A stretch of 64,000 nucleotides of DNA from Symsagittifera roscoffensis (taxonomy: Eukaryota > Xenacoelomorpha > Acoela > Convolutidae), in NCBI RefSeq assembly GCF_963678635.1, contig NC_087063.1, forward strand, positions 53,521,074 to 53,585,073. The letters run 5' to 3'. Below, one piece after another: positions 1-9,230 of the stretch. Each line of letters opens with the position of its first letter. Position 1 is the stretch's first letter. Under the pieces are notes generated by a model that was not told the origin of the DNA, did not search any database, and saw only the letters and a list, made by a program, of their open reading frames with translations. The translations under genes were made by a program, and so were the position numbers.

Positions 1-659
1 GTCACTTAGAAATTATGTAGACTCATAATTGGCGTGCGTCACTTAAGAAATTAGAAATTTCGTAGACTCAAAGCTTTACTCATTCAGTTTTTCCCAGCAG
101 CGTTATCGGTCATATTTTCGCTTTAAAAAAATGTAAATTATAAAAGGGCTCTTCCTTTTAGCTACTGTCGTGCACAAGCTGGATAGGGCTTATACCAGAA
201 TTATATAAATACATCAATAAACAATATTGCAGGAATTAAGTCAAGTCAGCATTTAATGCGTTTTCAATAAAAGTATTTACTTCAACCGTCCCTCCTCTAT
301 AATAGCACTAATTGAATTGTCTATAATTTGCGTCTTATCCAGTGATCTTCACCCCCCGTATACAAAGGATAACTCTCCTGAACAACGCGAAGCTTATCTT
401 AGTTCTTACAAAGTTTTTTTTGTTTCTGAGTAGCTTTCATGCCTTTTTTTCACTAAGTTTTTCAACTATGCGCTGCATTGTCCGCATAGCTGCTGGTCCG
501 GCACCAGCAGTGCACTAAAAACTGATCGGTCGGAAGCTGCTCTGTTCGACTCGCGAATTCCTCTGTTGGTAATTTTTTTGGTGATTAGTGGTACTTCTAG
601 GCGTTTCTCAGTAATCTTCGTGAAGTTTTTGCGTGCGGTTTGAAGAATTTGACATGAAA
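1..659. other. Gene-free AT-rich DNA
   Basis: I see no open frame with recognisable protein similarity and no RNA gene. The only local structure is a small perfect hairpin at 490-510 (arms ctgctggt and accagcag, loop ccggc). Confidence 0.6.
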
Positions 660-966
660 CTAAGCTGACAACACGTTGTCAGCCGCCCATTTTTTCGAAA
701 TAAACAGTGCCAAAGGTTATTAATGTCATAAAAAGCATTATGAGGGGTTAAGTTATTTGGAGTTAGTAACTTTTATGCTACACTCAACCTGATATATTTG
801 AAAAGTCTATAAAAAATCAAAACATATTTCTTTTACCCTTAAACTAATGCAGAAATCACTAAACCGGCACAACATGAGCCGAAACCATGTAGGCCGACAA
901 AAATTCTCATCCAAAAAAATCCAAAAAAAAACGGTTAATATACCAGTCAGGAGTTAGTCAACGACA
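660..966 (+). repeat. Left inverted arm of the foldback-like element
   Basis: About 307 bp, pairing with 1423-1738 in inverted orientation. The outer end begins ctaagctgacaacacgttgt. A related short palindrome (taagctgacaa / ttgtcggctta) recurs at 978-1004, just inside the arm. Confidence 0.75.
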
Positions 967-1254
967 CGTATAGTTTGTAAGCTGACAAATAGTTTGTCGG
1001 CTTACACACATTTTTTCTTGTGTATGCGAAGTGCAACTTCGCCTCTGTGTGGAACTCTAGAACTGCTTTTTGGCGTGTTGTCGCTAGTGTTTGGGAAGCA
1101 CAGCTTCGCCTCTGTGTAACACTTGCGATGCGCGAGCAAGTTTCTTGTTATCGGGAGCTTGATTTTTTCCCATTAACAACTTTCATACAAAATTTTAAAA
1201 AATGATGTTGGTTCATTGTCGATCCTTGGAAATTGTTTGGTTTGGAGTTAATGT

Positions 1255-1425
1255 GATTGCTTTGCATCCTTTGGGGTTTGAGTCACGGGCGGACCTTGTT
1301 TTTTTTTCAGTATCTAAAATTGAATTTCCGGGAAACATGAATAGTCGGACTATAGTTTGTCGGATTACATGACACATCACGTTTTTTTTGCGCTGCAGGC
1401 AGTTTTCATTGTAGTCTTAAAGTGT
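1255..1425 (+). repeat. Diverged satellite-monomer fragment inside the foldback loop
   Basis: The stretch from tttgagtcacgggcggacct (from about 1277) through aaaattgaattt and on to gcaggcagttttcattgtagt follows, in the same order and spacing, a segment of the satellite monomer. In the satellite the corresponding blocks are tttgagtcccgagcggacct, then aaaattgaattt, then caagcagctatcattgtagt. The copy is clearly diverged and covers only about a fifth of a monomer. Confidence 0.6.
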
Positions 1426-1738
1426 CGTTGATTTTAACTCCTGACTGGTATATTTACCGTTTTTTTGGATTTTTTTGGTTGAGAATTTTTGTACATGGTT
1501 TCGGCTCATGTTTTGTCTGTTTAGTGATTTCTGCATTGGTTTGAGGGTAAAAGAAAAACGTTTTGATTTTTTTTAGAATTTTCAAATATGTCAGGTTGAT
1601 TGTAGTATAAAAGTTACAAATTCAACCAATTTAACCCCTCAAAATGTTTTTTTAATTGACATTTGGCATTGATTAATATCCTTTGGCTTCGTTTGTTTTT
1701 TAAAATAATGGGCGTCTAACAACGTTTTGTCGGCTTAG
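1423..1738 (-). repeat. Right inverted arm of the foldback-like element
   Basis: About 316 bp, the inverted partner of 660-966. Its outer end (1723-1739) reads cgttttgtcggcttagt, a 17-mer that also occurs in most monomers of the satellite array from about 38 kb on. Confidence 0.75.
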
Positions 1739-2222
1739 TAACAACGCGCGGTAGCTGCTAAAAGCTTTTTAAATGCTGGTGGATGTTTTTTGTCTGTTTT
1801 TCTGAAATCAAATTTTTTATATTTTCCAAAGTTTTTTATTGACATAGTTATTTCTATTTCATGTTCTATTTGGTTGCATGCAATTTTATGCTTTTGTATC
1901 GTTGTATCCGAAGATTTTTGAAGTCTATGATAAGACGCTAGCAAGGATAGCAGGACGCCCAGAATGGTCCGACCGAATTGATTTAGAAAATTTCAAATAA
2001 AAAAGTGGTCCAATACAACTGACCCCCGTACAATTTTGGTCAAATTTGGTACGAAATAGGTTTTTCGAAATCGACATTCGTCCGAGTGACATTCGTCGGA
2101 TTACAATTGGGGGAGCAAACATCTTTTTAAAATGAACCCCACATGGTTCCCAGTATCTGACCAGATAGCGTAGAGGTAAATCGCTTGCTTGGTGTTTGAT
2201 TGCCGACTGGAACCTTTTTTTT
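1739..2222. other. Spacer between foldback element and retrotransposon
   Basis: No gene recognised. The short open frames here have no recognisable similarity. Confidence 0.5.
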
Positions 2223-2228
2223 TTGCTA

Positions 2229-2234
<6 letters not shown>
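2223..2234 (+). repeat. Left copy of 12-bp candidate target-site duplication
   Basis: ttgctagtatat, identical to 5744-5755 in the same orientation. It abuts the (TG)n tract that forms the 3' tail of the minus-strand retrotransposon. Confidence 0.65.

Positions 2235-2259
<25 letters not shown>
2235..2259. repeat. (TG)n tract, the (CA)n 3' tail of the retrotransposon
   Basis: About 12 GT units in pure array. On the element's own strand it is a (CA)n tail immediately after the last coding segment and immediately before the 12-bp flanking repeat. That position is typical for non-LTR elements that end in simple repeats rather than poly(A). Confidence 0.7.
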
Positions 2260-2266
2260 GTCCCCG

Positions 2267-2830
2267 TCAATGATTGGGGGGCTTGCTCGCCGTAGCACGG
2301 ATGAATTCGATTACTTGTTCGGGTTTCGTTTGGATAATTGACGCGGGTGGTTGGCCACCAAAAATCGCATTTCTTTCTTGATCCCATTTGGGGCATTTCG
2401 TAAGCCAGTGTATGGTGTCTTCAGTTTCGCTGAAGCAATGCGGGCACGACCCTTCCTCTATTTTCCCGTGTTTAAAGAGGGTTTCCCGCAGAAATGGAGC
2501 TCCATTGAGTCTAATACGGTGGAGACTAACTTCTGCTTCTCTCGAACGTCCTTCTCCTTCCTGAAGTGGTTTCCCACCTGTCATTCGTCTGTGTGGGTGG
2601 TTTTCCGGTACCAACTTCGAGTATAACTCATATCGACGCTCCTCCTTTTGTCTGTTCACATCTTCTCTGATGTCTTCGAAGATCTTTTCGCTGATTCTCT
2701 TTTGCGCTTCCGATCGCCAGTCCGACCTTCCTTTTAACCTTATTTGTGACTGGTTTGTTCCAAGTCTGTTAAGTGTTAAGGGGATGTTTTTGTTTGAAGT
2801 TGCAGCATTTGGCCAGTAACTTGGCTGCAT
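2267..2830 (-). pseudogene. Retrotransposon C-terminal domain with CCHC zinc knuckle
   Basis: The frame overlapping the end of the RT frame continues the protein (LNRLGTNQ onward). Near its end it has C-P-H-C, eight residues, H, four residues, C, a CCHC knuckle of the type found after the RT in many non-LTR elements, where it is thought to bind RNA. The stop is followed within about 10 bp by the (CA)n tail. The apparent first ~20 residues are the RT tail read in the wrong frame; the true join is at about 2770-2800. Confidence 0.75.
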
Positions 2831-4890
2831 TATCTATGCCCTCCTCGTATATTGTGTTAAGCTGAGCCTCAGCTCGAATTTGGACTGATGGGGCCCCTGC
2901 AGGCGCCCCCACAATACACCTAGCCGCTGCATTATTGCAAACTTCAATTTTTTCGCGCGTTGAAGGCGACAGGAACATACCCCAGGTTTCAAAGGCATAC
3001 GCGCCACCGGGTCTGATATAGCTCTTGTAGAGTTGCCTCAAGTCATTGGCTTTTATTCCCCAGTTTTTTCCGCTCAATGAGCGTACTATTTGTAGCCTTT
3101 GTTTCAGTTTCTTCTTGGCTGTGTTGGCTTGCGCGTTGAAACGTAATTGGGTGTTCTTACACCCGGTTTCTTTCGGATCAACTGTTACTACTAAGCCTAC
3201 AGTTTTGTCCATTGCCAGTTCCACGTAGTTCGATTTAGCCCATGTTTCTATTGATTCAAGCGCTGGTTTGATTTGATTTGCCGCTTCCTCTATTCTTTCG
3301 GCGGCCACTTGTATAGTTAAATCGTCAGCGAACTGGTTAACAATGACTGATGGCGACTTGCCCTTAATTGCTTCCGGGAGTTTTGCTGTTGCAAAGCAAT
3401 ATAGAAGGGGCGAGAGCGGGCTTCCTTGCGGCATACCTTGGGAGAAAACTAGAGTTTTACTGAATTCTTCGTTCCATCTGACCATGGCTCGGCGATCCGA
3501 CAGCCATGATTTCAGCCATTTTAGTGCTACGCTTCCTAAGCCCCTCTCCGCGAGGTCCCGTAGGAGACCAAGCCTCCATACTTTATCGAAAGCGGCCTTA
3601 AAGTCGATCGAAACTATTAGCGTTCTTTTTTTGACCTGTAGATTATCCATTGCCGTTTGTGTAATGTTTGCTATAACATCAGTAGTTGAGCGGTGTGCCT
3701 GGAATCCTGCCTGTTCAGGCGGCACTAATTCGATTTCTTTCGCCCACTCCTTCAAACGTGTGAGGACCATTTTTTCCATAGTTTTGCCGATGCAAGAGAG
3801 GAGGGAAACTGGCCTATACGACTTTATTAGGTTTGCCGGCTTCTTCTTTTTGAGTATCGGCACAATTGTAGCTGTTCGCCAGTTTGCCGGAACTTTGCCT
3901 TCACTCCAACTTCTGTTAACCAAATAGAGTAGATATTCCCTTCCCTTCTCCCCTAGGTGCTTGAGCATTAGCGGATGCACTCCATCGGAGCCCGCACTTT
4001 TGGGTTTAAGACTTCTTAGTGCTTCTCCTAATTCGGCTATGGAAAATGACTCGTTGATTTCCGAGTCCCAATTTAACTTAATTGCTTCGCGTAGGGTCAA
4101 GTATGCTTGTTTCGAATCTTCCCTTTTGACTGTCACTCTACTAACCGAAGCATACGTCTTACAAGCGACTTTTGCTTTCTCCCTGTCGGCCGTGATGGAT
4201 TTACCTCCGTAATCAATAGGAGTATTTGGGAGCCGCTCTTTTTTTCTGCCGTCCATGGCCCTGAGGGTGTTCCAAACTTTTGTGGTCGGGTCCCGCGGGC
4301 TGAGTTCAGCTGCATATTTCCTCCACGCCTCGCGTTTACTGACCTCTATCGTTTTCTTGAACACCTTAGAAGCTTCCTCGGCTGCCGAAATGAGAAGATC
4401 GTCGCCAGGGGATTTCCTAAGCTGTCTTTGTATATTATTCATACTTTTCTTCGCAACAGCGCACTCTTTGGTCCACCATGGTTTGCAATCTTTTCGAGTG
4501 GTTACCGGAATAGATCCTTTAGCTGCGTTCATTATTGCTTTAGCAAATAATTTTTCCAAAGCTTCAAGGGACTTGAAGTCCTCCGGCAGGGATAGAGATT
4601 GTTCTAGTTGTCTCTCGAAATCCGGCCAGTCGGCTTTCTTCATGTTAAGGTTTGGTCGGGTTCGAACTTTACTGACCTTGTCGCAAGAGGATATCAGAAT
4701 TGGCAAATGGTCGGACCCTACCGAGTCTATTGTGGTCCAGTTAAAGTGGTTAGCTCTGGATGAGTGCACTACTGTAATGTCGGGTGCTGTCCCTGATCCA
4801 TTTTTCGCAACTCTTGTTGCTCCTCCGCTGTTAAGCAGGCACATGTCCTTATTGATTAGCCATTCGTCCACTTCTTCGCCAATTGTCCTC
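2769..4890 (-). pseudogene. Retrotransposon endonuclease C-terminus and reverse transcriptase
   Basis: An uninterrupted frame of about 700 codons; a nominal ATG at 4922 lies upstream in shifted sequence and is not a real start. Using that ATG as residue 1, SDHLPI (70-75) is the catalytic Asp-His end of the endonuclease. The RT shows SAGSDGVHP (309-317), SYRPVSLLSCIGK (368-380), VSIDFKAAFDKVW (437-449, motif A with catalytic Asp), GMPQGSPLSPLL (496-507, motif B), QFADDLTI (530-537, motif C) and MDKTVGLVV (571-579). All catalytic residues are present. The frame runs into a stop at 2769 just after KHPLNT, where the neighbouring frame takes over. This is the best preserved part of the element. 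Confidence 0.9.
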
Positions 4891-5045
4891 GACTTTGTTC
4901 CGGTCCCAGCTTCCATGGGCATTTATATCCGCGCATATGATGGAGTTACTGCCGCATGGCCATTTGTCCAGGTATGGCTTTGAGTCTCTTTGATCATATT
5001 GTCCGGATTTTGCTGGTGGTCGGTACACATTATGAATTGCCAGTT
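4890..5045 (-). pseudogene. Middle of the retrotransposon endonuclease, shifted frame
   Basis: Between two frame breaks this segment reads NVYRPPAKSG followed by CADINAHGSWDRN. These match the Y-x-P-P motif and the D-x-N-A-H...W-D motif of APE-type endonucleases, including the catalytic Asp/Asn pair. The frames before and after each lack this block, so a deletion or insertion of 1-2 bases lies on each side. Confidence 0.7.
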
Positions 5046-5560
5046 TTCACAGCTATGCTGACTGTCTCTAGAGCTGCGGTTAAAGGCATACTTAGGCTGA
5101 TTTCTTTACATTCTAGCCCCGGCCTAACAGCGATTGCTACGCCTCCTTGTGCCCTTTCGTTGGTAGTTTCCGTTTGGTGGACAGTGCGGTCCTTTCTAAA
5201 TACAACCCAGTCGCTGCTGTTCGGAACTTTGGCCTTCTCGGTCAGTTTCGTTTCTTGAAGGACTAGAATGTCCGCTTGCGTATCGTACGCTAGCTTTTTT
5301 AACACATCCCCTTTCCCGCGCCATCCATTTACATTCAACTGGATGATTTTTAGACCTTCCTTAGTTCGTGGTCTGATTGGGTTGGGGTCCGCGGTGTTTG
5401 ATTTCAGGTGGTCGCAACCGCAGTGCCATCTGTATCCATCGTAGGATTTTATCTCTCTGACACTCCATCCCAGGCATTCTCTGTGTATGTACTGGAGACA
5501 GTCTACGCATTTGATGGACCATCCTGTGTTTTTGACTTCCTTGTTGCAGAGGCCACTTCG
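5030..5560 (-). pseudogene. Retrotransposon PHD-like finger and N-terminal APE endonuclease
   Basis: In the frame that follows the break after 2A, codons read without a stop from about 5560 to 5033. The first part has regularly spaced Cys/His (CNKE, KCVDC, IHREC, WHCGC), a PHD-like zinc finger with the W-S-I-x-C-x-x-C-L-x-Y-x-H core seen near the N-terminus of related elements. It is followed by a proline-rich linker and the endonuclease start: QLNVNGWRGK (about 5345-5316) and ILVLQETKLTEK, which carry the Asn and Glu of the AP-endonuclease active site. The frame ends in a stop at 5030-5032, where the true endonuclease reading continues in another frame. Confidence 0.75.
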
Positions 5561-5585
5561 GCCCCGGGTTGGGTTCTATATCTCC
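5559..5585 (-). other. 2A-like ribosome-skipping motif (GDIEPNPGP)
   Basis: Nine codons encode G-D-I-E-P-N-P-G-P, matching the 2A consensus D-(V/I)-E-x-N-P-G-P without mismatch. Upstream leucine- and arginine-rich residues (RRLLEA) also fit. 2A motifs are known from several positive-strand RNA viruses and from the N-termini of some APE-type non-LTR retrotransposons, including trypanosome L1Tc. Activity in this copy is inference. Confidence 0.85.
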
Positions 5586-5743
5586 TGCCTCTAATAGGCG
5601 GCGACTCAGGTCGACAGGATCACCCAAGCGCCTTGCCAAAAACCCGCCCGATTCGTTCTTCTCCGTCCGTGCTGCACCATTGAATGTGGAATTGGCGATG
5701 TCCAAAGACATCGGTATCGATCGCCGCTGAAAGGCTCCACACA

Positions 5744-5755
5744 TTGCTAGTATAT
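5744..5755 (+). repeat. Right copy of 12-bp candidate target-site duplication
   Basis: ttgctagtatat, a perfect direct repeat of 2223-2234, lying exactly upstream (on the element strand) of the first ATG of the retrotransposon. Confidence 0.65.
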
Positions 5756-6039
5756 ATATCATGTTCTTTCAATTTTCTTGGCATATTGGCCTCTGTCTCA
5801 ATTTTTTTCCTGTTGAATTTCTTCTCTCTTGTCAGTTTCTCTAACACTTTTTAGACTTTCACCGAATCATTTTGTCAGCTCTTACGTCAACTCTCAGTTC
5901 GTCAATTAACAAACTTTTTATCAGCATGTTTGCATTTAAAGACCCAATGTATTCGAAATTGGTTTTTATCGTGATTGTAAAGTTAACAACTCCTACTTTG
6001 AAACATTTTATTTTGATTTGCCTAAGAGGTCTGATCATC
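5756..6039. other. Gap between retroelements
   Basis: AT-rich, no gene recognised. Confidence 0.5.
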
Positions 6040-7440
6040 TCGAAATCTCACGAGTATGGCATGCTGCCGGAAGACTGGCAAAATGCTCGCATCTCAGAAT
6101 TATTCGAAAAAGGGAGACAAGAGGCAAGCAGAAAACTACCTACCGGTGAGCCTAAGAAGCACTCATTGTAAGATATCTGACCGTTATTCGAGACGCTATA
6201 CTTGAGCACATACAGAAAAATGATTTCTTTTCGGATCAATAGCTCGGCTCTATTGCAGGGTGATCACCGACCCTACATCTTTTGAACGCTATGAAAGACT
6301 GGACTTCAGCTATGGATAAGGAAAATTTATGCACTGCATCTGCTTAAATTTCGGGAAGGCATTCGATAAGGTTCTCCAGCGGAGACTGTTAGCAAATATT
6401 TGGCACTGGGGTATTCGAGGCGAAGTACGTAAATGGATTGAACCATTCCTGTCGGGAAGGACTTGACATGTCGTTGTCAACAGTCAGGAATGAGAACCAG
6501 CCCAAGTGACCAAGGCAGTGTATTCCGACCTATTTTTGTTGTTTATAAATGACCTACAAGACTTGAATAACGAACACAATTTGGATAGTTGCCAATGACG
6601 CCAAAGAATACGGCTTAGTGGATTCTGAAGAGGATAAAATAGGACTTCAAGATGATATTCAATCAACGGTGGCATGGAGCGAAAAGTGGTAACTTCCGTT
6701 TCACCCACACAAAGCCCGAGTTATGCTCAGGGGCGAACTCAAATTGAAGCAGGTGGAATACAGATTGGTATCGGTTATATCGGCACCCTCAATTTAAGTG
6801 GCTAAATCCGAGAAAAATCTCAGAGTGATCATTGATTGCAATCTCAGTTTCGACAGTGACATTGCTGAGAAGGCGAAGATAGTAAATCGAATCCCGGCAT
6901 TCATTCGTTGGTGAATTACACATCTGGATGCAAGTTTTTTGCGTTTGCTTTTCAGCTCACTTGTAAAACCTCGTCTGGAGTTTTCTTTTTCAGTCTGGAA
7001 CCCTGTACATATAAAGCTCAACAAATGATAGAGATCTTCAACGGCGTGAAACGCGGTTAGTTAGAAACATTGAGAACGAGCCATATGAAGCCAGACTACG
7101 AAAACCAGACTGTGCCTTGTTAGGGTTAAGAAATGATTTCTTCTTCTGGGGGTTAAGAAATGACATGAGCGAGGTGTTCAAAGTTCTGTTCTAACAACAG
7201 AATACGAAAACTGGATCTCCAACTTGTTCAGCAAATGTTACTATGGAGCAACACGCGGACAACTAGCAAAGCTCACGAGCGAGAAGTTCCCTCTGAACCG
7301 CCGCAAGTTTGCCTTCTCTCAATGAATACTTAAAGCAGGCAATGAGCATCCTCGCACAGTTGTGACAGCAGAATATGTCAACGCCTCTAAAAGCCACGTA
7401 GACACACTGGTCTCAGCATCCAATAAAGTTATATAGTGGT
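6040..7440 (+). pseudogene. Decayed non-LTR reverse transcriptase, family B copy 1
   Basis: RT landmarks can be read in order across shifting frames: LPEDWQNARIS, then a degraded RPVSL region, RDAILEHIQKNDFFSDQ, KAFDKV, WGIRGEVRKWI, LFLLFINDL, then LRVIIDCNLSFDSDIAEKAK and SSLVKPRLEFSFSVWNP. This is the common CR1/jockey-type animal RT layout. Many stops and frameshifts make it dead. Near 7120-7165 a short block (gttaagaaatga) is locally duplicated. The endonuclease part is not visible upstream, so the copy is 5'-truncated. It is the same family as 8430-9230. Confidence 0.8.
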
Positions 7441-8429
7441 TTCATAATGTAAGTTAGTTTTTTCATGCTAGTTTTGGGCTCCCAGGAACTCGAAACTTCT
7501 GTTTATGTTGAAGTGGGAAATAATTTGTATTCTCTAAGCAGTGTGAGGTTGGGCCTATTGCTGAGCACTGGCTACAGAAAATTGATTTACGAATGAAAAC
7601 GAATGCCCAAGATCCAAGTGACATACAAAATTGTCACCATAATGAGCTACTAAGGGAGAACTACTTATGATGAGAGTTTGTTTTGAGGTTTTGCTTGATT
7701 CATTGATTTAATAAGTTTATTTTTTGCCCCGTAAGCGCAAAAAACGTGCATCAAGGGGATCTTGAATGTTTTTGTAGCAAAATGTTTTCACGCTCAATTT
7801 AATTGGCGTGTCCAGGATATTGGTCTGGCTAAGTGGTATCGTCTTTGTATGTTTCTTTTCTAGCTGGCAGTTGCATTTCTGGAAATTTTTTCGTTGAAGG
7901 AAACTTTATTCGAGACCAAATGAGTTCAAATTTGAAATAAAATTAGTAAATTATATATATTTTTTTCGATTTTCTTGCAATTTCCTCCCCGGTTTAGTCT
8001 CTTTCTCATATAGGTCGACTGCTTGGATCCCATTTTTGTTTTCTATATCAAAAAGTTCGAAGCTCCACTTCACGTTACCTCTGTCTAAACATCCTGAGGA
8101 ATACGTCTTCTTGTTGCATTTATACTGACAACTCAAAAATCCTGCTGCGAAAAGTTGTGTAATTGTCGTATTTTAACATGGTGATAAGGAAGGTATTGAA
8201 ACTTAGTCTTTTACAACACTGTCACAGAAGTCAGCACGTACGATGTTTTTTACGTGCTGACATGCTGATAAAATTTCAAATTAAATTGCCAGTAGTTTTT
8301 CATGCTGGCATATGCTCATTTTCATGAAAAAGTTAAATTTGTTTACCAGTTGTTATAACGTCAGCGGTTAGGTTAGCAAACGTTATCAAGTCGCAAAAAT
8401 GGATTTTTCAGTTAAAAGTTAACAATTTC
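7441..8429. other. Spacer between the two family B RT relics
   Basis: No gene recognised. It contains the 11-bp hairpin at 8230-8261. Confidence 0.5.
8230..8261. repeat. Perfect 11-bp hairpin
   Basis: Arms gtcagcacgta (8230-8240) and tacgtgctgac (8251-8261) are exact inverted copies around a 10-nt loop. Function unknown. Confidence 0.6.
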
Positions 8430-9230
8430 TTGCGAAGCCATATGAAGCATTTGATGGCTTGAGTCAAAAGTAAAATCAATATTCCGGGCTGCTCGGGCTC
8501 ATTTGATCTCGAGGCTTTTGCAGGGTGGTCAACCACCCTGCAACTTTTGAAGGTCATGGAAGACCGGGCCTCAGCACTACATAAGGGAAATTGTATCGAC
8601 TGCATCTGCACTCGATAAAGGTCCCGGCAAAGGCATTCGATAAAGTTCCCCACCGAAGATTATTTGCAAAGTTTTGGAACTACGGCATTCGAGGCAAAAT
8701 ACACAAAGCGGTAGAAGAATTCCTTTCAGGAAGGACTCAGAGTGTCGTTGTCAACAAAAAGGAAACAGAACTAGCCCAAGTGACCATTAGAAACCCTCAA
8801 GGCAGTGTTTTTATTCGTCGTGCTTTTAAATAACCTACCATATATGATAACGAGCATTTTTTGATACTTGCTGATGATGCATAAGTATACGGCATATTGG
8901 ATTCTGAAGAGGATCAAATGCGACATCAAAATGATCTTGGTGCAATTGTAGCGTGGATCAAAAAGTGGAAACCTCCGTTCACACAGGCAAAGCGAGCGTA
9001 ATGCGCATGGGCCAGCCCAATATCAAGCAGGCGGAAAGTGATCGGCACCAACATTTAAAGGGGCTGGGAGTGATCTTTGATTGCGTTCTCATTTTCGACA
9101 TTGACATCGCTGAGAAGGTGAAGAAAGTAAATCGAATCCCGGTAGATTGCTTTTCAGCTCACTTACAAGACCCATCTGGATTTTTCTTCCTTACTCTGGT
9201 CAATATATAAAACTCTGAACAATGAGAAGC
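8430..9230 (+). pseudogene. Decayed non-LTR reverse transcriptase, family B copy 2
   Basis: Nucleotide and protein similarity to 6245-6900: KAFDKVPHRRLFAKFW, NYGIRGKIHKAVEEFLSGRT, VVVNKKE, a degraded PQGSV block, then LGVIFDCVLIFDIDIAEKVK. It lacks both ends and is broken by frameshifts. KAFDKVPH carries the catalytic Asp position of RT motif A in better condition than copy 1. Confidence 0.8.

Larger units (their letters stand above)
660..1738. mobile_element. Foldback-like element with long inverted arms
   Basis: The sequence at 660-966, read as reverse complement, matches 1423-1738 almost end to end. Shared blocks include the starts ctaagc(t/c)gacaa, the stretch aacttttat(g/a)ctac, the stretch gcagaaatcactaaac, and cagtcaggagtta near the inner ends. 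The arms differ by scattered substitutions and small indels, so the element is old. The middle (967-1422) has no protein-coding capacity. This is the organisation of a non-autonomous foldback or MITE-type DNA transposon. No convincing target-site duplication is visible, so the superfamily cannot be assigned. Confidence 0.75.
2235..5743 (-). mobile_element. Non-LTR retrotransposon: 2A, PHD-like finger, APE endonuclease, RT, zinc knuckle
   Basis: About 3.5 kb between two 12-bp direct repeats. Reading the minus strand 5' to 3', the order is: a short N-terminal region ending in a 2A-like motif (5559-5585); a cysteine/histidine-rich PHD-like finger (about 5555-5410); an AP-type endonuclease with LNVNG, QETKL, a DINAH..WD block and SDHLPI; an RT with FADD; a CCHC knuckle; and a (CA)n tail. 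The coding region is split over frames by at least four breaks (about 5555, 5035, 4890 and 2800), so this copy should not make one protein. The protein style (GMPQGSPLSPLL, DFKAAFDKVW) fits the I/ingi/CR1-type APE retrotransposons; I cannot fix the clade without a tree. The element starts almost at its first ATG, so the 5' end may be full length with little leader, or slightly truncated. Confidence 0.9.
5361..5762 (-). pseudogene. N-terminal segment of the retrotransposon ORF with 2A motif
   Basis: A 133-codon open frame. Its first few codons lie in the flanking direct repeat; the first ATG at the element border gives M-C-G-A-F, and a second in-frame ATG follows 12 codons later. Counting from the upstream ATG, residues 60-68 are GDIEPNPGP, preceded by LSRRLLEA, which is the classic 2A context. 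After the motif the frame is wrong: the following ~65 residues are out of register, and the expected PHD-like finger continues in another frame from about 5555. In an intact relative the N-terminal ~45-60 residues would be released from the downstream polyprotein by ribosome skipping. The role of that short leader peptide is unknown. Confidence 0.75.

Noticed and set aside
4255-4983. 242-codon plus-strand open frame
   Set aside because: It is antisense to the RT and endonuclease frame, which has clear family motifs.
2267-5762. 2A motif as evidence of an integrated RNA virus
   Set aside because: The flanking domains are APE endonuclease and non-LTR RT with retrotransposon borders; no viral capsid, helicase or RNA polymerase is present.
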